Shown: in pieces, positions 23,840-33,600 of the stretch
Numbering within the stretch: the stretch's first letter is position 1
How the letters are laid out: each line of letters begins with the position of its first letter
NCBI GenBank assembly: GCA_021372005.1
Contig: JAJFVC010000104.1
Location: 1-48,808 of the forward strand
Reading direction: 5' to 3'
Source: Planctomycetaceae bacterium
GTDB lineage: Bacteria > Planctomycetota > Planctomycetia > Pirellulales > Thermoguttaceae
Length of the DNA stretch: 48,808 nt
Program-made: the position numbers and the translations under genes
The notes under the pieces: model-generated
What the model saw: the letters and a program-made list of their open reading frames with translations, nothing else
Told to the model about the DNA's origin: nothing
Database searches by the model: none

Positions 23840-26800
23840 TTGAAAACGACCGCAACCACACTTGTCGGCTGGATCGCTTTGGCGATCGTTCTTTCGGCGA
23901 GAATCGCGGCGGCTGGGTCATCGATGGACATGACCCCAGTTTGGATTGGCATGAACGTCGTGGGCCAGTCCGGCACGACCGGAGACCGGTCCGCCCAGGC
24001 CGCGGATCTGTTGCGTCGGGCGCGTCAGGCCATGGTCGAAAACGACCTCTCGGCCGCCGACTCCCTGATTGCCCAAGCCGAAGCCCTCGGCGTCACGTAC
24101 AACGCTCTCTACATGGGCGACACGCCCAAGAAGGCCCGGCACGACCTCGAACGCAAACGCAACAGCTCCGGAGCGAGCCTGACCAAATCGAATTCGTTGC
24201 TTGCGCCGTTCGGCGGCAACAAGGGCAACATTCCGACGGCGGATCCGTTCGCCGGTCGGTCGAGCGCCGCCGATTCGCAGCGGGTCGTTCCGCTTCCGAA
24301 GGTGGATGCCGGCGCCACGGTTCGTCCGTTGTCGGCCGCCGTCTCGAACGACGCCGAACGTTCCGCCGCATCGCAATCCGCCGACAGTCCGTTGCGGGCC
24401 GCGAGGCTTGCGTTGGCCGTCGGTGACATTCGCCGCGCCGCGCAGTTTGTCGAACAAGCCAAATCGACGCCGGTCCGCTATCAGCCGTTGGACGACACGC
24501 CCGAGCAAGTCGCCGCGGCGATCACGAAGTATCAAGAACTGTCGAGTCTCGACAAAAACACCGAGGCGTATCGCCGCGCGACGGCCAGAAACCTGTTGGA
24601 GCAGGCCGACGCCTTGCTGCGTTGGGGTGAGCGCGACGAGGCCGAGCGGCTCGCCACCCGCGCCGCCCAGTTGCAGGTCGTTTACGGTCCGTTTGAACAG
24701 AAACCCCAAGACTTGCTGAACCGCATCGCCGCGGTGAAGGCCTCCGGCGCGAGACAAAATCGTTCGCCGGCGTCGGAGCCGGGCTATGCCAACGCCGCCA
24801 GCGCGTCGGGAGTGGGAATCGCGGCGCGGCAACAGGCCGTCATGCTGGTGCGTCAGGCGCGTGAAGCGATCGCCGCCGGACAGTTCGATCGAGCCGAAGC
24901 GATCGCCCGGCAAGCCGAACAACTGCGCGTGCCCGACTCGACCTATGCGCCCGGTGAAGATCGTCCGGGTTTGGTTTTGCTGGACTTGCGGCAACTGCGG
25001 GCCCAAAATGCGTCGGGTGTGATGCCGGCCGGCGGACCTTATCAGGTCATGCAGACCGGCGCCAACGGTTTGCCGGATCGCACCGCCAACAGCGCGGTCT
25101 ACAATCCGAGCAACGACGCCACGCGCAATATCACGGCGTCCAGCCAACAGGCCGCCGGTCCCGATCTGCGATTGGCGCAGAATACGCCGATTCCGGCCCC
25201 GCCGCCCGATCCGAACGCGGGCAGCGCGGCGCCCACGTCGGCGATGGCGTTGTTCCAACAGGGCGAGGCCGCCTTGGCCGCGCATGACACGGCGAGGGCG
25301 TATCAGTTGTTCCGTTCGGCCGCCGCTCGGATGAACGAATTGGATCCGGTGACCGCCCAGCGTCTGCAAGACCATTTGCAGTTGATGTCCGGCGCGGCGA
25401 AGGCCCGCGGCCCGCAGCCCGGACAACCCGGCAGCATGGTCAGCGAGGCGGCCGCCCGCCAACAGGCGCTGGCCCGACAGGTCGCCGCCGAATTGGCTCA
25501 CAAGGAAACCAACGCTCGCGCGTTGTTGACCAACGATCCCAAAGCGGCGCTGGCCTTGTTGCAAGAAGCTCGTAAAAAGATCGAAACCTCGGGTCTCGAC
25601 GCCAGCACGCGCGACCAGTTGTTGCGGCGCGCTGATCGGGCCATCGCCGAGGTCAATCAAGCGATCACCCAAAGGGCTCCGCAAATCGCGCTGAACGAAA
25701 AGAACGCCCGCATCGAACAGGAAGTCGAGCGCAATCGCCGACTGAAAGTCGAGATCGGCGAAAAACTCGCCATGAAGATCGACGAGTTCAATCGGCTCAT
25801 GGACGAACAACGTTACGAAGAAGCCGAGGTGGTGGCCAAGCAGGCCGCGCAACTGGATCCGAACAATCCCGTGGTGGTTCAGGTGCTCCAGCAATCGAAG
25901 CTGGTTCGCAATTTCATGGCCGCCAAGTCGATCCAAGAACAAGCCGAGCAGGGGTTCGTCGAGGCGATGGGCGAAGTCGACCGGGCCAAAATCCCGTTCG
26001 CCGGCGACAAGCATCCGATGGTCTTTCCCGATCCGAAGGAATGGAACAAGTTGACGAAGAACCGCGGCAAATTGCTGGCCGATCAGCAACGCCAGCGTTC
26101 GGAACGCGATCTGGAAATCGAGAAAAAGCTTCGCACGCCGGTCTCGCTCCAGTTCACCAACGCCCCGTTGAGCAAAGTGCTCGAAAACTTGGCCAAGTTG
26201 GCCGAAGTGAACCTGCACCTCGATCCGCAGGGGTTGCTCGAAGAAGGCGTCACGAGCGACACGCCGGTGACCATCGAGCTGCGCAACGAGATCATGCTTA
26301 AGAGCGCCTTGCACTTGATCCTCGAGCCGTTGCATCTGAGCTACGTCGTCAAGGACGAAGTGCTCAAGATCACCAGCGAGTCGATGCGAGACGGGCAAGT
26401 CTATTGCGTCACGTATAACGTGGCCGATCTGGTCATTCCGATTCCGAACTTCGTGCCGACGAACAAGATGGGCCTCGAAGGGGCGTACAGCAACGCCATG
26501 GCCAACGTGAACCCCTGGGCCGGAACCGGCGGTTTCCCGTTCGGCGCCAGCTCGCAATCGACGCCGATGTCGGTGGTCAGCCGCGAGGGCGCCAGCGGCA
26601 TTCCGGGCAACTCGACGCTTCTGGCGCAACTGACCGGCAGCGGCGGCAAAGAGTCCTCGCTGCACGCCGGCCGGACGTCCGGTCAGGGGCCCGGCGGGCT
26701 GGGCGGCGGCGCTCAGCCGGACTTCGATGCCCTGATCGATCTGATCACCACGGTCGTCAAACCCACCAGTTGGGACGCGGTCGGCGGGCCCGGCTCGATC

Positions 26801-27907
26801 AACAAGCACGAGCCCAATCTCAGCTTGGTCATCAGCCAGACGCAGGAAGTTCACGAAGACATCGCCGACCTGCTCACTCAGCTTCGACGCTTGCAGGATC
26901 TGCAAGTGACCATTGAAGTTCGGTTCATTACGTTGACCGACAATTTTTTCGAGCGGATCGGCGTCAATTTCGATTTCGACATCAGCAGCAACGTGTTGGG
27001 CAAGGGCATGAGCGTCAACTCGAGCTACGCCAACCAGCCCATCAATACGTTGGCCACCAAACCCAACACCAATCGGACGGTGACGGTCGGCTTGGGAACG
27101 CCGACCACATACAGCTCCGACCTGGACATTCCGGTCACTCAAGGTGGCTACGCTTTGGCGGTTCCGCAGTACGGCGGATTCGACGCCACGGCCGGCGCAT
27201 CGCTCGGTTTCGCCATTTTGAGCGACATCGAGGCGTACTTCTTCCTGAACGCGGCCCAAGGCGACAAACGCAGCAACGTGCTCCAAGCCCCGAAGGTCAC
27301 GCTGTTCAACGGCCAACAAGCCTATGTGTCCGACACGTCGCAAACGCCGTTCGTCATCAGCGTCATCCCCGTGGTCGGCGAATTTGCCGCCGCCCAACAG
27401 CCGGTGATCGTGGTGCTTTCGGAAGGCACGTTCATGACCGTTCAGGCCGTCGTGTCGAATGACAAACGATTTGTGCGATTGACCGTCGTTCCATATTTCA
27501 GCAACATCGGCGAGGTGAGCACCTTCACCTTCACCGGGTCGACCACGACCACGACGGATTCGACGCGTGAAGGTCTCAACTCCAGCGCGACGGACGTGTC
27601 GAAGTTGTGGAACAAAACGGGCGATACGAGCACGTCGTCCGCATCGGGCACCACGGTCCAATTGCCGACGTTCTCCTACGTCACCGTGACCACGACGGTG
27701 AGCGTGCCCGACGGCGGCACGGTTCTTCTGGGCGGCATCAAGCGGCTCAGCGAAGGCCGCTCCGAGTACGGCGTCCCGATGCTCAACAAGATTCCCTATC
27801 TGAATCGTTTGTTCAGCAACGTCGGCATCGGTCGAGAATCGCAAAGCCTCATGATGATGGTCACTCCTCGTATCATCATCCAAGAGGAAGAAGAGCCTGC
27901 CCCGTAA
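23840..27907 (+). CDS. GspD/PilQ-type outer-membrane secretin with long N-terminal repeat region
   Basis: Forms the outer-membrane channel of a type II secretion or type IV pilus system. A TTG start at 23840 is chosen because AGGAGA lies six bases upstream and a signal peptide follows; GTG at 23837 or 23816 is possible. About 1355 residues, roughly twice a normal PilQ. Residues 45-380 contain four helical repeats of about 50-60 residues ending in Val-x-Tyr and an acidic-Pro turn (QAEALGVTYNALYMGDTPKK and similar). A helical spacer, an N0/STN domain at about 770-860 (LQFTNAPLSKVLENLAKLA) and the secretin core from about 990 follow, with VPDGGTVLLGGI and GVPMLNKIPYLNRLF. A Thr/Ser-rich insert interrupts the barrel near 1233-1272. 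A strong terminator follows. Confidence 0.93.
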   Translation: MKTTATTLVGWIALAIVLSARIAAAGSSMDMTPVWIGMNVVGQSGTTGDRSAQAADLLRRARQAMVENDLSAADSLIAQAEALGVTYNALYMGDTPKKARHDLERKRNSSGASLTKSNSLLAPFGGNKGNIPTADPFAGRSSAADSQRVVPLPKVDAGATVRPLSAAVSNDAERSAASQSADSPLRAARLALAVGDIRRAAQFVEQAKSTPVRYQPLDDTPEQVAAAITKYQELSSLDKNTEAYRRATARNLLEQADALLRWGERDEAERLATRAAQLQVVYGPFEQKPQDLLNRIAAVKASGARQNRSPASEPGYANAASASGVGIAARQQAVMLVRQAREAIAAGQFDRAEAIARQAEQLRVPDSTYAPGEDRPGLVLLDLRQLRAQNASGVMPAGGPYQVMQTGANGLPDRTANSAVYNPSNDATRNITASSQQAAGPDLRLAQNTPIPAPPPDPNAGSAAPTSAMALFQQGEAALAAHDTARAYQLFRSAAARMNELDPVTAQRLQDHLQLMSGAAKARGPQPGQPGSMVSEAAARQQALARQVAAELAHKETNARALLTNDPKAALALLQEARKKIETSGLDASTRDQLLRRADRAIAEVNQAITQRAPQIALNEKNARIEQEVERNRRLKVEIGEKLAMKIDEFNRLMDEQRYEEAEVVAKQAAQLDPNNPVVVQVLQQSKLVRNFMAAKSIQEQAEQGFVEAMGEVDRAKIPFAGDKHPMVFPDPKEWNKLTKNRGKLLADQQRQRSERDLEIEKKLRTPVSLQFTNAPLSKVLENLAKLAEVNLHLDPQGLLEEGVTSDTPVTIELRNEIMLKSALHLILEPLHLSYVVKDEVLKITSESMRDGQVYCVTYNVADLVIPIPNFVPTNKMGLEGAYSNAMANVNPWAGTGGFPFGASSQSTPMSVVSREGASGIPGNSTLLAQLTGSGGKESSLHAGRTSGQGPGGLGGGAQPDFDALIDLITTVVKPTSWDAVGGPGSINKHEPNLSLVISQTQEVHEDIADLLTQLRRLQDLQVTIEVRFITLTDNFFERIGVNFDFDISSNVLGKGMSVNSSYANQPINTLATKPNTNRTVTVGLGTPTTYSSDLDIPVTQGGYALAVPQYGGFDATAGASLGFAILSDIEAYFFLNAAQGDKRSNVLQAPKVTLFNGQQAYVSDTSQTPFVISVIPVVGEFAAAQQPVIVVLSEGTFMTVQAVVSNDKRFVRLTVVPYFSNIGEVSTFTFTGSTTTTTDSTREGLNSSATDVSKLWNKTGDTSTSSASGTTVQLPTFSYVTVTTTVSVPDGGTVLLGGIKRLSEGRSEYGVPMLNKIPYLNRLFSNVGIGRESQSLMMMVTPRIIIQEEEEPAP

Positions 27908-27937
27908 AAAGCCGCCCAACGCGAACGCCCTCCCTGT

Positions 27938-27980
27938 GCCGCCGCCGGCTTATTCCCCCCAAGCTGGCGGCGGCTTTTTT
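27938..27980 (+). terminator. Rho-independent terminator of the secretin operon
   Basis: Arms 27938-27951 and 27961-27974 form a 14-bp GC-rich stem with one G-U pair and a nine-base loop, followed by six T. It lies 30 bases after the secretin stop. Confidence 0.92.
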
Positions 27981-28005
27981 AGGGCGGTTGGCTTCTCCCG
28001 CGGCT

Positions 28006-28581
28006 CTATCCTTCGGTTTCCAATGCCTTGGCAAGCCGTTTTCGGGCGACGTGCAGACGTCGCTTGATCGTGCCGACCGGCGAGGCGAATCGACGACTCA
28101 TCTCGAGCAGGCTGCTGCCGTCGAAATAAAACGCGGTGAGCGTCTGCCGGTCCATCGGACCGAGCCGCTTCAGCCCTCGTCGGACCGAATCGCGCCGTTC
28201 TCGCAGAATCATCGCGGTCAGGGGCGAATTCGTTTCGTCAGGCCGAGACTCCAGACGATCGGCGTCGATCGATGCCACGGCCCGACGCCGCATCGCCTGA
28301 TTGATCGCCATCCGACCGGCGATCGACCGCAACCAACTACCGAAGCAGCAGGCCTCTTGAAGCTGTCCGATCTTGCGCATTGCCTGGATAAACACCTCCT
28401 GGCAGAGTTCTTGGGACTCAGCGTGGTTGCGTAGCCGGCGATAAACGGTCGCATAGACGGCTCGCTCGTATCGCTCGATCAATCGGCCAAACGCCGCCCG
28501 ATCGCCTTGCTTCGCCGCCGAGACGGTCGCTTCCAGCGGCTCGTCCCAATAGGTTATTGTGGCACTACTGTCGGAGATCAT
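28006..28581 (-). CDS. ECF-like RNA polymerase sigma factor
   Basis: 191 residues. Sigma region 2 spans about 13-100 (AFGRLIERYERAVYATVYRRL, AESQELCQEVFIQAM, FGSWLRSIAGRMAINQ). Region 4 spans about 130-190 with LGPMDRQTLTAFYFDGSSLLEMSRRF and the recognition helix PVGTIKRRLHVARKRL. There is no region 1.1 or 3, as in ECF factors. The start at 28581 fits region 2 but lacks a visible Shine-Dalgarno; an upstream extension is Arg/Cys-rich noise. No recognisable anti-sigma gene is adjacent. A 58-residue single-pass protein gene lies upstream on the same strand. Convergent with the secretin gene. Confidence 0.88.
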   Translation of the reverse strand: MISDSSATITYWDEPLEATVSAAKQGDRAAFGRLIERYERAVYATVYRRLRNHAESQELCQEVFIQAMRKIGQLQEACCFGSWLRSIAGRMAINQAMRRRAVASIDADRLESRPDETNSPLTAMILRERRDSVRRGLKRLGPMDRQTLTAFYFDGSSLLEMSRRFASPVGTIKRRLHVARKRLAKALETEG

Positions 28582-28834
28582 GATTTTGGTTCCATGGCAA
28601 AAAACAAACAAAGGACCGCTAGCGACCGGATGCCGGGGCGACCGAACGGCGATGCAAGAAGGCCGGCAAGCGCAAACACAGGCCTTCAGCCGTCGGCGGG
28701 GCTCGCGTCGAGGCAAAGCGAACTCAGTTTCAGAGCCGATCCCAAAAACCTTCAGCGTCCAACGCTCGCCGGGTTCAACAAAGACCCGGGCGTCGGATTG
28801 GGAGCAGCTCTTGAGATTTCAGCCTGTCGAGGGG

Positions 28835-29011
28835 CTAAAATCGTTTTGAGTCCGCTTTGGCCCACGCCGGCGCCCAGCGCCAGGCATGAGCGCGCGCATG
28901 CAACATGGCCACGGCGCCCAACAGGATCGCAACACCAACGACGACGATCTCGAAGCCAACGCTCAAGACGGAGTTCATCGTGCCGGTAATCGTGGACATG
29001 TAGCGATCCAT
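28835..29011 (-). CDS. Small single-pass membrane protein
   Basis: 58 residues, unrecognised. The ATG at 29011 is preceded by AAAGGGA at a suitable spacing. One hydrophobic helix at about residues 18-39 (VGFEIVVVGVAILLGAVAML) is followed by a His/Trp/Lys-rich tail (WRWAPAWAKADSKRF). It is transcribed toward the ECF sigma gene 253 bases downstream and has a candidate promoter at 29138-29166. It could be a small sigma regulator or an unrelated microprotein. Within 28582-28834 I see only imperfect stem-loops (for example AAGGCC...GGCCTT). Confidence 0.45.
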   Translation of the reverse strand: MDRYMSTITGTMNSVLSVGFEIVVVGVAILLGAVAMLHARAHAWRWAPAWAKADSKRF

Positions 29012-29137
29012 GACGGTCCCTTTCGTGGCGCTCAATCGCGCGCAATGCGAGAGGACAGAAGTGAAAAACAAACAAAACGACGCCAAAAAACCGGCCGCCA
29101 AACATGACGGCGACCGAGAATTTTACCTCAATTATTT

Positions 29138-29173
29138 AGCTTACCAAAACCACCGGGCGGTGTCAATCGACAC
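29138..29173 (-). promoter_or_regulatory. Candidate promoter with overlapping operator-like palindrome
   Basis: On the minus strand a perfect TTGACA (29161-29166), 17-base spacer and TAAGCT (29138-29143, weak -10). The -35 box lies inside GTGTC-AATC-GACAC (29160-29173), a perfect inverted repeat, and a further ATCGACACG half-site follows at 29188-29196. This looks like a repressor or activator site controlling the small membrane protein gene. Confidence 0.4.
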
Positions 29174-29444
29174 GTCCTTTTCGGTTATCGACACGGGAAT
29201 TGCCCGAAGGTTCGCGTGATTTTTCGTGCGTCGAAGAAAAATTTCAGATTTGTTGGGTTGCGGAAGTGAAAATGAAAGGGTTTGCCGTGGTGGCCCGATG
29301 TGCGACAAGACGATCGGCCGATTCGTCAATCCTCATCGGCGACTGAAAAAAGTCCGACGGCGAGTCGTTTGATGAAGCGACGTTTTCGGCTATAAAGAAG
29401 GTCTTTTGCCGTGCGGCGGAAACGAGGAGCCGTTCGACGCCAAT

Positions 29445-29483
29445 AAAAAACCCCGCCGTCCGCGGCGAAGCGAACCGGCGGGG
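29445..29483 (-). terminator. Orphan Rho-independent terminator on the minus strand
   Basis: CCCCGCCG (29451-29458) pairs perfectly with CGGCGGGG (29476-29483) around a 17-base loop. On the minus strand the hairpin is followed by TTTTTTATT. No convincing coding gene lies immediately upstream (29484-29685, minus), so it may end a short RNA. Otherwise the 29174-29685 stretch shows no supported gene. Confidence 0.6.
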
Positions 29484-29685
29484 CCGGAACAGAGAAGAGG
29501 CCGATGCTTTTGATGATACCATGTTTCGCTCGGTTGTCCATAGTTTTGCCGGGCGAAATCAGGTTTTCAAACAAACATTAAAATAAATATTGGCCCAAAA
29601 GTAGGGTCTTTTGACGCAAAGATTCGCCATTTTGTCAGCCCATGGCTTCATTCCGAAAACCACTTTCGCTATAGGATTAAAAACC

Positions 29686-30486
29686 TTGGAACACTATTTG
29701 GAAGTTTGTCAGGCGGCGGCGCGATTGGGCGGTCAAGTGATTCAACAGTGGCTTGGTCGGGCCGAGGTGCGAAAAAAAGGTCCCGCCGATTTGGTCACGC
29801 AAGCGGATCTGGCCTCGCAAGAGGCGGTTCGCGGCGCGGTGCTGAGCGCCTTTCCCGACCACGATTTCCTCGGCGAGGAGAGCACGTCGAACCGTCCGGC
29901 GGCCCGGCGTTCGGAGTATCGCTGGATCGTCGATCCGTTGGACGGGACGACGAATTTCGCTCACGGCGCTCCGCATTATTGCGTCTCGTTGGCGCTGGAA
30001 CGCCAGGGCGAACTGCTTGTTGGCACGGTGTACGATCCGGTTCACGACCAGTGTTTTTCAGCCGCCGTCGGCCAAGGGGCCCATCTGAACGGTCAGCCGA
30101 TCCATACGAGCGACGTGGTCGATTTGTCCGAATCGCTTGCCGCCGTTGGGTTTCCACCGAATCCATCACGCGATGCGCCTGATCTGCGGATGTTTCTTGA
30201 AATGGTTTATCGTTGTCAGGCGATCCGTCGGAGCGGATCGGCGGCTTTGAATCTGTGTTATTTGGCGGCCGGTTGGTACGACGTCTTTTGGTCCTATGCA
30301 ACGCGAATTTGGGACATTGCGGCCGGTGTGCTGATTGTACAGGAGGCAGGTGGTGTAGTGACATCCCCCGCAGGTGGTAAGTTTGTGCTTGAGCAGGCCC
30401 ATTTTCTAGCCGCCGCCAATTCGGCGCTTCACGGACAACTGCTAGATGCGGCCACGGCCGCGGTTGGGAACCCTGATGCCCCGTAG
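29686..30486 (+). CDS. Inositol monophosphatase family protein
   Basis: Mg2+-dependent sugar-phosphate phosphatase of the IMPase/FIG superfamily. A TTG start at 29686 is preferred: AGGA lies nine bases upstream and the protein (266 residues, MEHYLEVCQAAARLGGQVI) then has the family's normal length; the frame opens earlier but reads as noise. Metal-binding motifs are complete: GEES near residue 64, WIVDPLDGTTNFAHG at about 82-96 and IWDIAAGVLIVQEAGG at about 208-223. The substrate could be inositol-1-phosphate, another sugar phosphate or PAP. The giant-protein operon follows after 174 bases. Confidence 0.92.
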   Translation: MEHYLEVCQAAARLGGQVIQQWLGRAEVRKKGPADLVTQADLASQEAVRGAVLSAFPDHDFLGEESTSNRPAARRSEYRWIVDPLDGTTNFAHGAPHYCVSLALERQGELLVGTVYDPVHDQCFSAAVGQGAHLNGQPIHTSDVVDLSESLAAVGFPPNPSRDAPDLRMFLEMVYRCQAIRRSGSAALNLCYLAAGWYDVFWSYATRIWDIAAGVLIVQEAGGVVTSPAGGKFVLEQAHFLAAANSALHGQLLDAATAAVGNPDAP

Positions 30487-30525
30487 CGATGCCGCGCGCA
30501 AGTCCGCATCCCCAAAGTTTTTTCC

Positions 30526-30554
30526 TTCAATTTGGCTCGTCCCGCAAGTAAACT
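30526..30554 (+). promoter_or_regulatory. Candidate promoter of the giant-protein operon
   Basis: TTCAAT (30526-30531), 17-base spacer, TAAACT (30549-30554). A purine-rich GGAAGGGAGGGA follows at 30555-30566 with no start codon at ribosome-site distance. Confidence 0.35.
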
Positions 30555-30660
30555 GGAAGGGAGGGAATAGGCTCGTCTTTTTTGGGTTCAACGGACGCCG
30601 ACGCCCATTCTGATGGGCATCCTTGCCGGTGGCCTTCGGCGAGGTCGGCCAACTTTGGTC

Positions 30661-33600
30661 ATGGCGCTAAAACCGTGTCGATTGATCGCCGCCGTCCTGA
30701 TCGGCGCGCTGGCCTGTCGCAGTCTGGCGGCGTCTCCGTCGGGCGGCGATCCGGCTGCGCCCTCGTCCGAGGCGTTGCCGGTCGAAGAATCCCGCCCTTC
30801 GATTTTCTATCTGCCCGATGCGCAAAATCGGCTGCAACCGGTCCTGGATTTCAAGTATCAAGATTTCGTCGAGCTGTATCGGTTGAAGAACCGACTGACG
30901 CGCCGCAGCGATCCGCCGCGTTACAGCTTGCAGCGGATGACGGCCACCGGCGTGGCGGGCGAGGAATTTGCGGAGTTGAGCGTGCAATTTCAGATTCTCG
31001 TCCGCGACGACGGTTGGGTGCGCATTCCGCTGGAGCTTGCACCGGGCTTGCTTCGCGGCGAGCCGCAGTATCACGGATCGGGCGAGCAGTTTCTGCAGGA
31101 TGACGGCAACGGCTACGTCTGTTGGATTCGCGGCAAGGCCAATTCCCAGCACGAAATTACGCTGACGCTGTTGACGCCGTTGACGGCCGTCGGCGACGAA
31201 ACCCGGCTGCAACTGTTCGCGCCGCGCGCCGTGACGTCCGAATTGCGTCTGACGGCGTCCTCGTCCCCGCTGGTCGGACGTGTCTCCGAAGGCGCGACGC
31301 TGCTTTCGACGACGGTTCGTCGAAGCGGCGCGACGGAGTTCAACGTGGTGGGCCTCGGCGGCGATTTTCAACTGGTCTGGCGCAAGGTCAGCCCGCACGC
31401 GGTCGATACGGCTCCGGCCTTAGAGGCGTCCGCGACGGTTTTGACCAAATTGGACGCTCGATCGATTTCGGCCGAGGCGACCCTTTCGGTCCGAAGCCAT
31501 GGCGAAGCGTTCGACCATTTTCTGGTTCGGTTGCCGCCCGGCATGGAAGCGACATTCGACAGCGCCAACGGCTACGTCGTCGCGCCGGTCGACGCGGCGG
31601 CCAAAAACAAGGACCCTTCCCGATGGGTCGAGGTCCGGTTGCCCAAGAAAACGGCCGGTCCGGTGGACGTTCGGATCGCCTGTCGTTGCGGCTACGATCC
31701 GACCAAGGATCCTTCGTGGCGTCCGTTGGCCGGTTTCGAGGTGGTTGGGGCGATTCGGCAGTGGGGCACGGTCGGCGTGGCCGTCGGCGGAGACTGGCAA
31801 ATCCTATGGGGGCCTACCAGCGACGCCCGGCAACTGGACGCCTTGCCTGCGCCGTTGCGCAAAGACGAGGTGGTCGCCTGCTTCGAGTACTCCTGCCAGC
31901 CCTATTCCCTGAACGCTCGGTTGGCGCCTCGAAAAACGCGGCTCAGCGTCGAGCCGAAATACGTCGTTTCGGTCGATCGCAACGCGGTGCGGCTCAGCGG
32001 CAAATTGACCTGCACGGTTCGCGGCGCCAAGCTGGCCACGCTGCTTTTGAACTTGGGCGATTGGGAATTGGAGGAGGTGGGACCCGAGGATCTCGTGGCC
32101 GTCGACGGCGTTACGTCGAGCGGCGCGGAAGTGGCCGTTCCGCTGGTTCATCCCTCGTCCGGCGCGTTGGAGTTGGAATTGCGGGCTCATCGTCGTCTGA
32201 CGCCCGACGCCCACGTGCTTCAGTTCGCGCTGCCGCAGGTGCACGGCGGGTCGAGTGGTCCGGCGGGCTTGATTCTCGTGCCGGACGACAACGTCGAGCT
32301 GACGCCGAACAACGCCCGAAGCGAAGGACTCGTGCGTCAACCGACGTCGCCGTTCCATCCGACGCTGCCGAAACGTCAGCAGGCGCCGTTGTATTATCGA
32401 AGCACCGGAGGCCAGGCCGTCTTCGTCGCCGATCTTCGCGTGCATCGACAGCGCGTCACGGTCGATGCGAGTTCTCGCGCCGCGATCGGTCCCCGCGAAG
32501 CGGAGGTCGAACAGCGGTTTTCCTATGCGATCGCCTATGAGCCGGCCGATCGGCTCACGTTGGCCGTTCCCGGTTCGCCGGCGTGGCTTCGGTCCGCTCG
32601 TCTCCTATGCGACGGCAAACCGCTTGCGCCGACCGCCGTGTCCGAGGAACGTCGCGGCGATGGGACGGCGCCCTCGCTTGTGCGAATCGCGTTGCCGGGG
32701 CCTCGCATCGGACCTTGCGAGATTGTGTTGCGGTATTCCGTGCCGTTTGTCGAACCGACGCCCGACCGTTCCACGGCGTTCGCCCTCCCGTTGGCGATGC
32801 CTCAGGACGGGACGCTGCTGTCGAATACATTGACGATCCAACCCTCGCGCGGATTGCGGATTGCCTTGCGCAAAGAGGGCGTATGGACCGCGACGCCGCA
32901 CGACGTCGAGTCCAACGCCGACTCGCTGTGGCTGACCGCCGCCCGGCCAAGCTGTCAGGTTGAACTGGACCTCCGACGCCGGGCCGACGCGACCCAAACG
33001 GCCGTAATCGACCGGGCTTGGATCCAATCGTGGCTTACGTCGTCCGCTCGGCAAGATCGGGCCGTGTATCGCATCGCCACCGAACGCCGGTCGTTGGAGT
33101 TCGAGATGCCCAAGGGCGTCGCATTGAATGACGTGGTGGCGTGGGTCGACGGGGCGTGCGTCCCGACGGGCGTCGCGACGGATCGCCGGTTGCGGTTGAC
33201 GTTGCCCGAAACGCGCCGTGGCCGTCCGTGCACGGTGGAATTGCAGTATCACTTCGCCGAATCGCGTCCGCCGTGCGGTCGGATGCAACTCGGCTTCCCG
33301 CGGCCGGTTCCTGCGGTTTGGATTCGTCGTCTTTATTGGCAACTCGTGCTGCCGGCCAACGAACACTTGCTGGTCAATCCGGTTGGATTGACGGGCGAAT
33401 TTCAATGGGGTTGGGCGGGATGGTTTTTGGGCCGCCATCCGCGGCTCGACCAGTCGTCGTTGGCCGCTTGGACCGGCGTGGACGCGAGAACGTCGCCGTC
33501 GGAACGGTCGAACGTCTATCTGTTTAGTGCGTTCGGCGACATTGCCACCGCCGAATTACGTACGGCCGGCCGGACTGCACTGGTGTTTTGGGCGTCGGGC

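Noticed and set aside
23918-27919. Antisense open frame of 1333 codons covering almost the whole secretin gene
   Set aside because: Its translation is Arg/His/Gln-rich without domains, and it mirrors the codon bias of a GC-rich gene on the other strand. The secretin has clear motifs.
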